From: Bdellovibrionales bacterium | GTDB taxonomy: Bacteria > Bdellovibrionota > UBA1018 > CAIMNF01 | Direction of reading: 5' to 3' | Assembly (NCBI GenBank): GCA_947372355.1 | Contig: CANBTI010000006.1 | Coordinates: 1-64,000, forward strand | Length of the DNA: 64,000 nucleotides | In this document: positions 34,641 to 43,920 of the stretch, in pieces | Layout of the letters: the number at the start of each line of letters is the position of its first letter | Position numbering within the stretch: position 1 is the first letter of the stretch | Made by a program: the position numbers and the translations under genes | Notes under the pieces: model-generated | Seen by the model: the letters and a program-made list of their open reading frames with translations, nothing else | Databases searched by the model: none | Told to the model about the DNA's origin: nothing

Positions 34641-36017
34641 ATGAATAATACAAATATTAATATGGGTTTTAACATTGATCGATCACTTCATGCTCTGGTT
34701 GCTTTTATCTCATTTACGGCTGTTGGAATGGCAATAGAAAGCTGTTCCACCATTCCTAAAGCTGAAATTGCTTCCGATGCAAACCCCACCGCTGAAGTAT
34801 TAAGCTTAAATAAATCTATACAAGAAGGTTATGCAAACCAATATGATATTCTTGCAAATGATGATTTTACGAAAGCAGTGGAATATGACGAAGATGCTAA
34901 AAATAATCTAAATAAAGGTAAATCAAATGAGAATATTTTAGATCTGGTGTCTTCCGGTAAAGGATATTTTATTGAAGCTAAAAATAAATCTAATTCAAGA
35001 AGGCCGTCGGTAGAAAGGATCTTGAAAGCTCGAAGTGCTGCATTAGCAGCTGGTATCAGAAATGCGGAACAAGAAGAAAAGCTTAAGGAAGTGGATCAAC
35101 AATTGAGATCAAATTCCGATAATTTTAATACAAAATTAAGTGAAAATGAATTTTTAAAATTTGAGAATGATTATTATAGTCTTGAATTATTAAGCATACA
35201 AAATCGTGAACTCAATTCGATTCGTAATTTAATATCAAGTGCGAAAAATAAAAATGCTGTTAAATATGCACCAAAAACATATCTACAAGCAGAAACTGAT
35301 TTTAAAAACGCTGAAAATGCTATTAAAAATGCCCCCTATGACAGAGCGACTTATCAATCCTCAGTTGATAAAGCTCAAGCAAGTGCAAACTATCTCTTTT
35401 CCATTACCTCTAGAATCAATACTTCAAATCCCAGAATGAATGAAGAAACTGCACTTCAAGTAGTGAAACAAGATAAGGAACCTAGTTATCTTCAGACAGC
35501 TTTAAACACTGAAGAGGCTTCGAAAAGAAACCTTGAAAAAACACTGACTGAAAAAGAAATCGTCCTTTCACAACTTCAAAGTAAACAACAAAGACAAGAA
35601 GCAATTGCATCCGCTCAAAATGAGTTCACAGAAGATGAGGCTGAAGTTTTTCAACAAGGTGATAAAGTTTTAATTCGCTTGAAAAAAATAAACTTTCCAT
35701 CTGGAAGTGCCAAAATCCCTAGCGCATCAGATGCCCTACTTTCTAAGGTAATGAGCACGATTGATCGACTCAATCCTGATGAGATTAAGGTTGAAGGACA
35801 CACTGACACTACCGGAAGCCCTCGAAAAAATATTGAGCTCTCACAATTAAGAGCAATGGAAATTGCCAACTATTTGAAAAACGATCCTAAATCGACAGCA
35901 AAGATTGAAGCTGTCGGACGAGGATATGAAAAACCAATTGCTACGAACAAAACGGCAATAGGGCGTGCTCAAAATAGACGAGTAGATATTATCATCACGC
36001 CCAAATCATCAATTTAG
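34641..36017 (+). CDS. OmpA-family cell-envelope protein with coiled-coil domain
   Basis: The 458-residue protein has a hydrophobic N-terminus ending in ...MAIESCST (Cys35), perhaps a lipobox although Glu at -2 is unusual. A long helical region follows (residues ~60-330, coiled coil of the DUF4398 type). The C-terminal peptidoglycan-binding OmpA domain includes EGHTDTTGSPRKNIELSQLR, AVGRGYEKPIA and RAQNRRVDI. It probably links the outer membrane to peptidoglycan. A -10-like TATAAT lies at 34608-34613, but no good -35 is visible. Confidence 0.85.
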   Translation: MNNTNINMGFNIDRSLHALVAFISFTAVGMAIESCSTIPKAEIASDANPTAEVLSLNKSIQEGYANQYDILANDDFTKAVEYDEDAKNNLNKGKSNENILDLVSSGKGYFIEAKNKSNSRRPSVERILKARSAALAAGIRNAEQEEKLKEVDQQLRSNSDNFNTKLSENEFLKFENDYYSLELLSIQNRELNSIRNLISSAKNKNAVKYAPKTYLQAETDFKNAENAIKNAPYDRATYQSSVDKAQASANYLFSITSRINTSNPRMNEETALQVVKQDKEPSYLQTALNTEEASKRNLEKTLTEKEIVLSQLQSKQQRQEAIASAQNEFTEDEAEVFQQGDKVLIRLKKINFPSGSAKIPSASDALLSKVMSTIDRLNPDEIKVEGHTDTTGSPRKNIELSQLRAMEIANYLKNDPKSTAKIEAVGRGYEKPIATNKTAIGRAQNRRVDIIITPKSSI

Positions 36018-36043
36018 CTGATATCGGCTAAATCCTGTCACCT

Positions 36044-36075
36044 AAGCGCTCCTGGAATTTTATTCAGGGGCGCTT
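36044..36075. terminator. Rho-independent terminator after the OmpA-family gene
   Basis: AAGCGCTCCTGGAA pairs with TTCAGGGGCGCTT with one wobble and one bulge. TTTCCTTATTTTA follows as a T-rich tail on the plus strand. It lies between convergent genes and ends 4 nt before the ankyrin protein stop, so it may serve both. Confidence 0.75.
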
Positions 36076-36078
36076 TCC

Positions 36079-36696
36079 TTATTTTATAGAATTCAGTAAA
36101 TTTAAAACATCAGTATTCTGATTGTAACTTGCCATATCTTTTGATGAAGCAAGACACTTCGCACTTGGAGAAACCTTCGCTTCTTTTATCATCAGTTGAA
36201 CCATTTGCAGATATCCTTGGCGAGAAGCAACTGCGAGAGGACAAAGTTTTCCACGAGCATTCACATCTATATCTGTTTTAGTGAGTAAAATACGAGCCAC
36301 TTCGATTGAATCATTGAGTGCTGCTACATGAAGTGGATTTCTACCCATTAAAGTTGTCACATTCACATCCGCTGATCGAGCGAGCAATAACTCCACCGAT
36401 TCAGTTTTTTCATACTTAGCTGCAACCATGAGGGGTGTGTATTGAGAAATAGGTTGAGCTAAATTAGGATTTGCACCTTGCTCTAAAAGTGCCGCCACCA
36501 TTTCATTTGAATCAAGTTTGATGGCGTAAGTGAGTGGAGTTTCTGTATCGGTAACCGAATCAACGGAAACTCCAGCTTTAATTTGAGCCACTACCCCAGG
36601 AACATCATCATTGATCAGGGCATCCCAAAATAAATCGTAAGGTTTTTCTTCGGCCATTGCAGATGGGGTAAATAATAGAAAAATAAGCGATAACAT
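36079..36696 (-). CDS. Periplasmic ankyrin-repeat protein
   Basis: The 205-residue protein starts with a signal peptide (MLSLIFLLFTPSAMA). The rest is four to five ankyrin repeats, such as ETPLTYAIKLDSNEMVAALL, YTPLMVAAKYEKTESVELLL and RNPLHVAALNDSIEVARILL, with the usual Thr-Pro-Leu starts. Ankyrin stacks bind proteins. An exported ankyrin protein would act in the periplasm, where such proteins often act as immunity or protective partners. No partner enzyme lies beside it. Confidence 0.85.
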   Translation of the reverse strand: MLSLIFLLFTPSAMAEEKPYDLFWDALINDDVPGVVAQIKAGVSVDSVTDTETPLTYAIKLDSNEMVAALLEQGANPNLAQPISQYTPLMVAAKYEKTESVELLLARSADVNVTTLMGRNPLHVAALNDSIEVARILLTKTDIDVNARGKLCPLAVASRQGYLQMVQLMIKEAKVSPSAKCLASSKDMASYNQNTDVLNLLNSIK

Positions 36697-36727
36697 GAAG
36701 AGGTATTATCAATTACAACGCGCTAGG

Positions 36728-37687
36728 TCAATCTGCATTATCTTCTTCTGGGAATGATTCAATCATCTGATCTCTAATATGTTCGAGTTCACGAAGTCTT
36801 TTACGTAAACGGATGTGGATTCCCAAAGTACTCAAAATGGGGAGGAGCCTCTCAGCTGCCTTCTCCTCTTTCACAATAAAAAATAGTGGGATGCGCTTTT
36901 GTTTTTCAATCGAACCAATGAGAGCTTCAGCCAGCTCATGTTCTGGATCAGCATGCGCTTCAAGTGTCACTAGTCCTAGTAATCCTGCTTGGGGTTCAGC
37001 GATCCCAGCACATTGCACGAACACTTCCTGATCCCCTTGAAAGCGAGTAGCGGGCAGATAAAAGGAAGACGCTTCCCAAACACCATCTCTCAGTAACCCT
37101 GCTGCCTGAATTCGTTTTAGTCGTGCTTCTTGGATTTCGATCGCATCGTATTTTTTAAATTGTTCATCTGGAAACTCACTCACTTCAGCGCGCCAACTTT
37201 TACTCACCTTCCATAAGTGATAGCAAAAATCTTCCGTTTCCCCGAGCATAGGTAATTTTTCTTCATCCACCATCGTTACCGCTGTATTGATGGCATCTAA
37301 TACTTCATAGAGGATTTTCTTTTCATCCGTACGAAGTGGTTCTGGAGGCTGTCCAGGTTTACAAGATTCATCCGAATCAATGTCATCTTCAGTGATTCCC
37401 ACTTTGATTGCATCAGTAGTGGCAAAATCTAATCCAAACTCAGGTATCCATTCACCACTTCTATATTGCAAATAGCGGTAACAAGGATCATGTCCACGCA
37501 AAATGAGAAGTTTGAAATCAGACGCCTGATCTTCTCCAAAAAATGCACAAACAGTTTGCGTTTCTTCTGCATTCGATGGATCAGTGACTTCAATAAAAAT
37601 ACCAGTCCATTCATCAAAACGTGTCCATGGAGCAAGCTCTAAAAAACGTTCGATAATTTGGTCAGGAGCTGGTGATTGTGGATTCAT
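36728..37687 (-). CDS. Cytoplasmic protein of unknown function
   Basis: The 319-residue protein is acidic with no signal peptide. It contains WTRFDEWTGIFIEVTDPS near its start, a linker with GQPPEPLRTDEKKILYEVLD, and a C-terminal half with LFFIVKEEKAAERLLPIL and IRLRKRLRELEHIRDQ. The sequence resembles proteins annotated with DUF6930/DUF7309-like domains, but I do not claim this firmly. It is preceded by the nuclease gene 17 nt upstream on the same strand. Confidence 0.5.
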   Translation of the reverse strand: MNPQSPAPDQIIERFLELAPWTRFDEWTGIFIEVTDPSNAEETQTVCAFFGEDQASDFKLLILRGHDPCYRYLQYRSGEWIPEFGLDFATTDAIKVGITEDDIDSDESCKPGQPPEPLRTDEKKILYEVLDAINTAVTMVDEEKLPMLGETEDFCYHLWKVSKSWRAEVSEFPDEQFKKYDAIEIQEARLKRIQAAGLLRDGVWEASSFYLPATRFQGDQEVFVQCAGIAEPQAGLLGLVTLEAHADPEHELAEALIGSIEKQKRIPLFFIVKEEKAAERLLPILSTLGIHIRLRKRLRELEHIRDQMIESFPEEDNAD

Positions 37688-37704
37688 TAACTATTGTTTT
37701 ACTA

Positions 37705-38496
37705 TTATTTTACGGTATCAGAGTAGAAAATTCGGTACGCGACTGGAACCTGATAGTAATCTTTAGGTTCATAAAACTTCATCGTGCGACTATCTTGAAG
37801 TTTTTTAGTCATTTCTTCTCCTGCCATAGCTCTACGCCATACATAAGGAGTCACTAAACAAGAATCGCGGTGCATGCCCAAACCTTCTTGATCCGCTTTT
37901 ACATAAGCCATTTGATAGGCATCACAATGTAATTTATTTGGATAAATACAATAGTTTACTGCATATCCACGACGAACCTGCTCAAAGTTAAGATTGGCAT
38001 TTCCTTTATAAACATGGCCAAGAATTCTGCCGTAGCGATCGCATCTCACTTGATCCAGTTCCAATGTAATTTGATCTCCAGATTGAACCATGGATAACAA
38101 AGATTGCTTTGCTAAAACACCCCATTTTGGTTGAGCCAAAGCCTTGAAATGAAGCTCAGGAGTATCCATGCCGAGCATACGAATCGCGAGTAATTTATTG
38201 TTAGCATAAAAGTGAATGGTATCTCCATCCACTACTCGATAAACTTTACCCGTTAGGGTTTTAATCCCTTTATATTCCCATTCATTACAGTAATCCGTTT
38301 TTTGGTATGGACCGTCTGAATCCTTCCCTAATCGCTCTACTAATCCACAAGAATTAGGAAGATTTACATTCATTTGTGTTTTTAAAAACATTCTCACATC
38401 CGCTTCGGTGCGAGGCGCAGTTTGAGTTTGCGCAATAGAATTAAGGGATGAAAGTAAAGTGAACGCTAGAGCAACCAAAATAGGAGTTAGATTCAT
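37705..38496 (-). CDS. Secreted thermonuclease-like (SNase) protein
   Basis: From ATG 38496 (MNLTPILVALAFTLLSSLNS, signal peptide) the protein has 263 residues. The SNase fold is clear: GKVYRVVDGDTIHFY (catalytic Asp), AIRMLGMDTPELHFK (catalytic Arg and Asp/Glu), QVRCDRYGRILGHVY (second Arg) and FEQVRRGYAVNYC. It cleaves DNA or RNA outside the cytoplasm. Secreted nucleases fit a predator or scavenger. A longer frame reaches 38532, but the later ATG gives the signal peptide directly. It is divergent from the DTW gene. Confidence 0.88.
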   Translation of the reverse strand: MNLTPILVALAFTLLSSLNSIAQTQTAPRTEADVRMFLKTQMNVNLPNSCGLVERLGKDSDGPYQKTDYCNEWEYKGIKTLTGKVYRVVDGDTIHFYANNKLLAIRMLGMDTPELHFKALAQPKWGVLAKQSLLSMVQSGDQITLELDQVRCDRYGRILGHVYKGNANLNFEQVRRGYAVNYCIYPNKLHCDAYQMAYVKADQEGLGMHRDSCLVTPYVWRRAMAGEEMTKKLQDSRTMKFYEPKDYYQVPVAYRIFYSDTVK

Positions 38497-38567
38497 AGGG
38501 CACACCCTAGTCTCGTCGGTTTTTCCTGTCAATTCGAGAATGGTTGAGCTAAAGAGTTCAACTACTC

Positions 38568-39176
38568 ATGAGCAAAATCACGCTACCCATCCCTATATTG
38601 GTTCTCCAGCATCCTCAGGAGCCTTCCAGAAAAGATCACGCAGTGAGTTCAGTTTCTGTATTAGAAGAAAATCTTTTTCCTTGCCAGGTCAACGTAGGAC
38701 TCTCTTGGCGTAATCTCGAAGCCGCACTCAAAAAATTTGAGGCCGTTCAGGGCATTCCAGAATTTAAAAAAGCCAGTAATTGGGGAACCCTCTATTTAGG
38801 AACTCAAAAGCAAACCCAAAATAAAGATGAAATTAAATTTTCAAGTGAACCCGGATTGTACTTCATGGATAAAAAAGAAGATGCAATATGTGGAATTATT
38901 TTACTCGATGGAACTTGGTCTCAAGCGAAAACACTTTGGTGGAGGAATGCCTGGTTATTAAAAACTAGACGCATGCACTTGATCCCTAAACAAAAATCTC
39001 TCTACGGTAATATAAGAAAAGAGCCGCGACCTGAATGTGTATCCACACTCGAAGCCGCAGCTGAAACATTAAGTTTTTTAGGGGTAGAACCTAGCGTGGA
39101 ATCAACTCTAAAAGAAAAATTCTCCGAACAACTCAAGGCTTTTAAAGCCTCAAGAGTGACGATTAAATCTAAATAG
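38568..39176 (+). CDS. DTW-domain tRNA-uridine aminocarboxypropyltransferase-like protein
   Basis: The 202-residue protein contains LLDGTWSQAKTLWWRNAWLL, the DTW signature, and an earlier strand ITLPIPILVLQHPQEPSRKD. In family members such as TapT/TuaA this domain transfers the 3-amino-3-carboxypropyl group of SAM to uridine in tRNA (acp3U). The C-terminal SLYGNIRKEPRPECVSTLEA contains further conserved residues. The N-terminal zinc-type Cys cluster found in many members is absent, so it is the short form. Confidence 0.8.
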   Translation: MSKITLPIPILVLQHPQEPSRKDHAVSSVSVLEENLFPCQVNVGLSWRNLEAALKKFEAVQGIPEFKKASNWGTLYLGTQKQTQNKDEIKFSSEPGLYFMDKKEDAICGIILLDGTWSQAKTLWWRNAWLLKTRRMHLIPKQKSLYGNIRKEPRPECVSTLEAAAETLSFLGVEPSVESTLKEKFSEQLKAFKASRVTIKSK

Positions 39177-39177
39177 A

Positions 39178-39492
39178 CTAGCGCTTTTGATTTTTTTGCA
39201 TTTGAGCGAGCATGTCCATCGCTTTTTTCATTTGCGCTTGCATGTTAGGATTATTCATTTGTCCCATGAGTGCACTCATATCTGGCATTCCTTGGGGAGC
39301 TCTACCTTGGCCAGGTTTTCCACCCATCATGCCTTGCATTTGGCTCATCATCGCATTCATATCAGGCATTCCGTTTTTGCCACCCATTTGCTTCATCATT
39401 TTGATGGAAGGATAAATAACTTTAAAGAAAAGAAATACATTGATCGCAGTTAAAATCGCTACAAAAATCCAACTCACTAATATCCAGTTCAT
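39178..39492 (-). CDS. Membrane-anchored Met/Gln-rich small protein
   Basis: From ATG 39492 (GGAG 7 nt upstream) the 104-residue protein has one N-terminal transmembrane helix (WILVSWIFVAILTAINVFLFF). A Met-, Gln- and Gly-rich tail follows (GMPDMNAMMSQMQGMMGGKP, MSALMGQMNNPNMQAQMKKA). About a quarter of the tail is Met, resembling signal-recognition M-domain or copper-binding Met-rich sequences. No function is assigned. It is convergent with the DTW gene, with stops 1 nt apart. Confidence 0.6.
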   Translation of the reverse strand: MNWILVSWIFVAILTAINVFLFFKVIYPSIKMMKQMGGKNGMPDMNAMMSQMQGMMGGKPGQGRAPQGMPDMSALMGQMNNPNMQAQMKKAMDMLAQMQKNQKR

Positions 39493-39548
39493 ATCATCTC
39501 CAATCACAAAGTTTGTCTTTGAAGACTAGCGAAGCGTGAGGTGTAACG

Positions 39549-40292
39549 TCAAGGCCAAAAAACCGGCTTCAATTTGCGGTTAAACTTTTCATCAAAATGT
39601 GCGTCATTCTTGAAACAAACTCTGCAAACCGATTCTGGAACGGGTGTAGCCAATAGACGGCCATCCGCTTTTTCATCACTTTTTAAAATAGTAAAGGTAG
39701 TCACCATGAGCCATAGGGATAAATCGTGAGAATTCATTAATGGCCGACTTAATGGAAATGGAAGAACAATTTTTTTCTTCAAAAATCCGGTTGGTGTCGA
39801 CATCATTTCATTTGTTTTGACACTAAAGCTGGATGAATAACACCCCATGGAATCATCATCAAAGGTTTGTCCTATTGGTTTAGCCAAATAATAAATTTCA
39901 CGTGGTAATGGTATTTTTGTTAAGGAAGTTTTCAAACACTTCGGGTTTGTTTCTTCTTCTTGATCCAGTTCCAAATAAGGTTGAATCGCTGGCACATAAA
40001 AGTATGTAGCCTGACCCTTTTCAATAGAGTTTACACATTCCCTGATCGAACTTCCGTTTTTAACAGCATCATTCCACAGTTCCTCTGGATGTTGGCAACT
40101 TAACACTCGATCTTTCACTTTAAAATCATCATGCTCTGTTGGGGCATAATCGGGGCGATGATAAGCAACCGCAAGAACGTTCACTCTCTCTATTTGAACT
40201 TTGGTGCTTTCTGATTTTACCATGTAAGAACGAGTGCAAGAAAGATTCATGATGAGTGGTAATAGAAAAAGGGTGCTGATCAATTTGTTCAT
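39549..40292 (-). CDS. Lipoprotein of unknown function
   Basis: The 247-residue protein has a lipoprotein signal (LLPLIMNLSCTRSYM) with Cys near residue 19. The mature part contains seven or so cysteines (LSCQHPEEL, SIRECVNSI, NPKCLKTSL, GCYSSSF, SVCRVCFKND), unusual for a lipoprotein. RVCF near the end resembles half of a metal-binding pair. No family is recognised. It is 4 nt from the plsC stop on the same strand and so probably co-transcribed with the catabolic genes upstream. Confidence 0.55.
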   Translation of the reverse strand: MNKLISTLFLLPLIMNLSCTRSYMVKSESTKVQIERVNVLAVAYHRPDYAPTEHDDFKVKDRVLSCQHPEELWNDAVKNGSSIRECVNSIEKGQATYFYVPAIQPYLELDQEEETNPKCLKTSLTKIPLPREIYYLAKPIGQTFDDDSMGCYSSSFSVKTNEMMSTPTGFLKKKIVLPFPLSRPLMNSHDLSLWLMVTTFTILKSDEKADGRLLATPVPESVCRVCFKNDAHFDEKFNRKLKPVFWP

Positions 40293-40296
40293 AGAT

Positions 40297-41040
40297 TTAT
40301 TTAGTGTTTCTCACTTGCTCATTTAGTTTGTTTAATTCGAGTTGCATTAACTCTCTCACTCGCTCTATGAATACGCCCATCTCGCTCTTAGGAACATCTT
40401 TGGTTTCGATTGGATCTAAAACCTTCACAATCACCTTACCACCCGACAACTCAAAACGCTCCAAAACTGCAATACCTTTTAAACTTGAGCAAACCACTGG
40501 AATGATGGGAAGGCCTTTAGAAAAGGCAATGTGAAAAGCACCTTTTTTAAATGGCAATAAAACTTCATTTGATTTTTTATTTCTTGTTCCCTCAGGAAAA
40601 ATGGATGCGGCTAAATTTTTCTTCACCAAGATATCAGCTAAATGATCCATCTGAGTATGGGAATCAAATTTATTGGAACGATCGATGAATAAATTTCCAG
40701 CTGCTTTGAAATACCAACCAATGATCGGGATATAAACAACTTCTTTTTTAGCTACCACTACAGAATTTTTTGGAGAAAATGCACCAATTAAAGCTAAATC
40801 TAATGCAGATTGATGATTGCCGACATAAACTACCGGGCGATTGATGTAGGCCTTCTCTTTATCGATGACTTCGATTTTAATCCCCACCACGAAGCAAACA
40901 AATCTGGTGAACATTTGAATGAAAACCCAGTTCAGAACCGGATTTCCCCACCATGGCATTCCAAAAACAACGACCAAGATAGAGATGATCAGCATCCCCA
41001 CCATTACCGTGAATGCTTTTAAATAATTAAGAATCTTCAT
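40297..41040 (-). CDS. plsC: 1-acyl-sn-glycerol-3-phosphate acyltransferase
   Basis: The 247-residue protein (from ATG 41040) has an N-terminal membrane segment (FTVMVGMLIISILVVVFG) and the acyltransferase motifs NHQSALDLAL (H-x4-D), LFIDRSN and FPEGTRNK, with VVCSSLKG following. It acylates lysophosphatidic acid to phosphatidic acid in the inner membrane. The start codon overlaps the HMG-CoA lyase stop (ATGA), making it the last or near-last gene of the catabolic operon. A link of acyl-CoA breakdown to phospholipid synthesis is plausible. Confidence 0.88.
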   Translation of the reverse strand: MKILNYLKAFTVMVGMLIISILVVVFGMPWWGNPVLNWVFIQMFTRFVCFVVGIKIEVIDKEKAYINRPVVYVGNHQSALDLALIGAFSPKNSVVVAKKEVVYIPIIGWYFKAAGNLFIDRSNKFDSHTQMDHLADILVKKNLAASIFPEGTRNKKSNEVLLPFKKGAFHIAFSKGLPIIPVVCSSLKGIAVLERFELSGGKVIVKVLDPIETKDVPKSEMGVFIERVRELMQLELNKLNEQVRNTK

Positions 41041-41963
41041 GAATCCCACACCGTATTTTTAGTGCAATTGGCGATGAATGCCTGAAGTGCTTTACTGGTA
41101 AATGTTTTATCTTTCATGCGACGAGAAAGTTCCATCCCCGTTTCACAAATCTTTTGATAATTAATTTCAGTATCCACACCCATTTCTTTCAACAGATAAA
41201 GTAAATCTTCTGTGGCTAAATTTCCAGCAGCTCCGGGCGCAAACGGACATCCGCCTAAACCACCAATAGAGGAATCAAACACGGTGATCCCTAATTCAAA
41301 AGCCCTCAATGCATTGGCGAGCGCTGTTCCACGGGTATCATGAAAATGAACGGCCAACAGATCTTTTGCTCGGGACGAATAATTTTGAAGAAGTGGTTTA
41401 ATAATCGTTTCAACAGAAACTGGATTTGCCACCCCAATGGTATCTCCAATGGAGAGTTGATCTACCTCCAGTGCAATCATTTGATCCAAAACCGCTAAAG
41501 ATTGTGCAGGTTTTATTTTACCTTCAAACGGACATCCCCATACAGTGGAAACATAACCCCGAACTTTAATATCACCCAAAGACTTCACTCGGGCCATCAT
41601 CTGTTTCATTTCAGTAAAGGAATCACTCACACTCATTCCAATATTATTTTGATTGAAAGTTTCACTCACTGCCGTGAAGAGCGCGATGTTTTTTACATTT
41701 TTAGAAAGTGCTCTCTCTAAGCCCTTCCTATTGGGAACCAAGTACCAAAAGTTTACATCCTGATGCGGAGAGAGTTTTGTTTGTAACTCTTCGCTATCGG
41801 CCATTTGAGGAACGCGATCGGCACGCACGAATGCTCCAGCTTCAATATCTTTTAAGCCGGTTTTAGCTAACGATTCCACTAACCAAACTTTATCGGCTAA
41901 ACTCAGAATTGTTTTTTCGTTTTGAAGACCATCACGGGGTCCAACTTCAAAAATTTTGATCAT
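41037..41963 (-). CDS. mvaB: Hydroxymethylglutaryl-CoA lyase
   Basis: The 308-residue protein matches HMG-CoA lyase: FEVGPRDGLQNEK at the N-terminus (catalytic Arg-Asp), the TIM-barrel metal-binding HFHDTRGTALAN, and the Cys loop GGLGGCPFAPGAAGN. It splits HMG-CoA to acetyl-CoA and acetoacetate, the last step of leucine breakdown. The preceding gene encodes the biotin carrier, and the next is plsC, both overlapping by 4 nt. Confidence 0.92.
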   Translation of the reverse strand: MIKIFEVGPRDGLQNEKTILSLADKVWLVESLAKTGLKDIEAGAFVRADRVPQMADSEELQTKLSPHQDVNFWYLVPNRKGLERALSKNVKNIALFTAVSETFNQNNIGMSVSDSFTEMKQMMARVKSLGDIKVRGYVSTVWGCPFEGKIKPAQSLAVLDQMIALEVDQLSIGDTIGVANPVSVETIIKPLLQNYSSRAKDLLAVHFHDTRGTALANALRAFELGITVFDSSIGGLGGCPFAPGAAGNLATEDLLYLLKEMGVDTEINYQKICETGMELSRRMKDKTFTSKALQAFIANCTKNTVWDS

Positions 41964-42448
41964 AGTTTAAAATCCAAAAGTTTTTGTCCTGGGGTGAGCT
42001 GTTGGCCTTCGCTCACTAATATCTTCACTACGATTCCCGCTTCGCTTGATTTGATTGCAAACTCCATTTTCATCGCTTCAATCATGAGTAAAGGAGTATC
42101 TGCTTCTACTTTTTGCCCATCCGCAACCATCACCTTACGAACCTTACCCGGAAACTGAGCAGTGAAATCAGAGGCAGAATCATTTTTAGATCCAGCGCGA
42201 GCAACATTCAATCGTTCCCCGTAAAAATCTAAACCCGAAGTTACAGAACTCTTGGGCAATTTTGCCCAAATATGCCCCTTCACCCGATGATAAGAAAAAC
42301 GCACGCGCTCTTCAGTTCCATCTGCCTTAGTATGAGTTCCAATCACCCATCCACCAGGGCGTTTTTCAAATTTCCATTCTTTGATCATTTCTGGAGTGGC
42401 ATCATTCCAGGGCAGTTTTTTACCAAAAACTTTTGCTTGATGTTTCAT
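41960..42448 (-). CDS. Biotin carboxyl carrier subunit of an acyl-CoA carboxylase
   Basis: The 162-residue protein ends with a biotinyl domain (residues ~95-162). MIEAMKMEF holds the biotin-accepting Lys127. The N-terminal ~90 residues match the middle BT-like region found in biotin-dependent acyl-CoA carboxylase alpha subunits. This gene and the biotin carboxylase gene before it (overlap ATGA) together correspond to one alpha subunit, split into two proteins. The carboxyl-group acceptor subunit (beta) is not in this window. Confidence 0.88.
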   Translation of the reverse strand: MKHQAKVFGKKLPWNDATPEMIKEWKFEKRPGGWVIGTHTKADGTEERVRFSYHRVKGHIWAKLPKSSVTSGLDFYGERLNVARAGSKNDSASDFTAQFPGKVRKVMVADGQKVEADTPLLMIEAMKMEFAIKSSEAGIVVKILVSEGQQLTPGQKLLDFKL

Positions 42449-43920
42449 GATAAATCTCCCTTAAAATGCGACCACAGAGCGCCTGCATCCGCAGTTTTAG
42501 AAACTCCAGGCGCATGAGCATGTTCTGAAATAGAATGTGCTTTTTCATAAGCAGATAAAAATTCCAAGTCAAGTTCTGAGGGCTGAGGATTGAATTTAAA
42601 TTCTTGATCTAAAAAATGCGTGGTTACTTTTCCATCTACTACTTTTGGATGATGCGCAATTTCGGTGAGGTACTCAAGATTGGTTCCGATTCCACTCACC
42701 GCTGTTTCCCGTAAAACAAACTGCATTTTTTTTATCGCTAGATCTCGAGTCGGAGCAAATACAATCATTTTTGCAAGCAAGGAATCAAAACTCACTCCCA
42801 TTTCTTGTCCTACTTCTACTCCACGATCCACTCGAATGCCCGGGCCACTTGGCCAAATCAAATGATTCACCTTACCCGTGCAAGGAATGAATCCTTGTGA
42901 TGGATCTTCAGCATAAACGCGAACTTCTAATGAATGACCACGTGGTTCTTTTATTTCTGGTAAAGCATATTTTGAACCCTGCATGCCGAGTTTTAATTGC
43001 TCATGAACCAAATCAATTCCAGTTATGGATTCCGTTACTGGATGCTCCACTTGCAAACGCGTGTTCATCTCAATGAAAAAATAATCACCCGATTGATCCA
43101 CTAAAAACTCAATCGTTCCTGCACTCCGGTATTTTGTATATTCAATTAACTTTAATGAACTTTCGTGAAGTCCTTTACGGGTTTTTTCTAAAAGATGAGG
43201 AGCAGGAGCTTCTTCCCAAACTTTTTGATGCCGACGCTGAAGTGTGCATTCACGTTCATACAAATGAACTCCTTGGCCTATTCCATTTCCAAAACATTGA
43301 ACTTCAATATGGCGTGGACTCAGCACAAACCGTTCAAAAAATAGTGTTCCATCACCAAAAGCATTCAAAGCTTCACGAGCAGCACTCTCCGCTTGTTCTT
43401 TTAAATCTTCAATGCGATTCACTCTTCGCATTCCTTTACCACCACCACCCGCATGCGCTTTGATCAAAATGGGGAAACCAATGCGATCTGCCTCTTTTTT
43501 TAAATCAGCATCACTCGTAGTGGATAAGTCTAATTTTGCCCAAGGAACCGTTGGAACTCCGATTTTTTCAGCAATCTCTTTTGCTGCAATCTTTCCACCC
43601 ATTTGCTCCATCGTGGAAGCAAGGGGTCCGAGGAGTGTTAAACCCGCCTCTTCGATTGCTTTTGCAAAATGAGGTCGCTCGGATAAAAATCCATATCCAG
43701 GATGAATGAGAGTGACTCCTAATTTTTTACAAACTTTAATAATGGCATCTACATCGAGATAGGCGGGCACTTGGGCCACTTCATCGGCCATGGTTACATG
43801 GCGAGCGTCTTCATCACCAGGAGCATAAATCGCTACTGTGGGAATTCCCATTTCATAAGCACCTTGAAAAATTCGGCACGCAATTTCAGAGCGATTGGCC
43901 ACTAAAAGTTTATGCTTCAT
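42445..43920 (-). CDS. Biotin carboxylase subunit (AccC/MccA-type)
   Basis: The 491-residue protein is a biotin carboxylase: LLVANRSEIACRIFQGAYEM at the N-terminus, ATP-grasp loop KAHAGGGGKGMRRV, ERFVLSPRHIEVQCFGNG, and the catalytic FIEMNTRLQVEHPVTE. It carboxylates biotin on the separate carrier encoded next. The length and operon setting suggest methylcrotonyl-CoA or a related acyl-CoA carboxylase in leucine breakdown. Start and stop overlap the neighbours by 4 nt each (ATGA), so the genes are tightly coupled. Confidence 0.92.
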   Translation of the reverse strand: MKHKLLVANRSEIACRIFQGAYEMGIPTVAIYAPGDEDARHVTMADEVAQVPAYLDVDAIIKVCKKLGVTLIHPGYGFLSERPHFAKAIEEAGLTLLGPLASTMEQMGGKIAAKEIAEKIGVPTVPWAKLDLSTTSDADLKKEADRIGFPILIKAHAGGGGKGMRRVNRIEDLKEQAESAAREALNAFGDGTLFFERFVLSPRHIEVQCFGNGIGQGVHLYERECTLQRRHQKVWEEAPAPHLLEKTRKGLHESSLKLIEYTKYRSAGTIEFLVDQSGDYFFIEMNTRLQVEHPVTESITGIDLVHEQLKLGMQGSKYALPEIKEPRGHSLEVRVYAEDPSQGFIPCTGKVNHLIWPSGPGIRVDRGVEVGQEMGVSFDSLLAKMIVFAPTRDLAIKKMQFVLRETAVSGIGTNLEYLTEIAHHPKVVDGKVTTHFLDQEFKFNPQPSELDLEFLSAYEKAHSISEHAHAPGVSKTADAGALWSHFKGDLS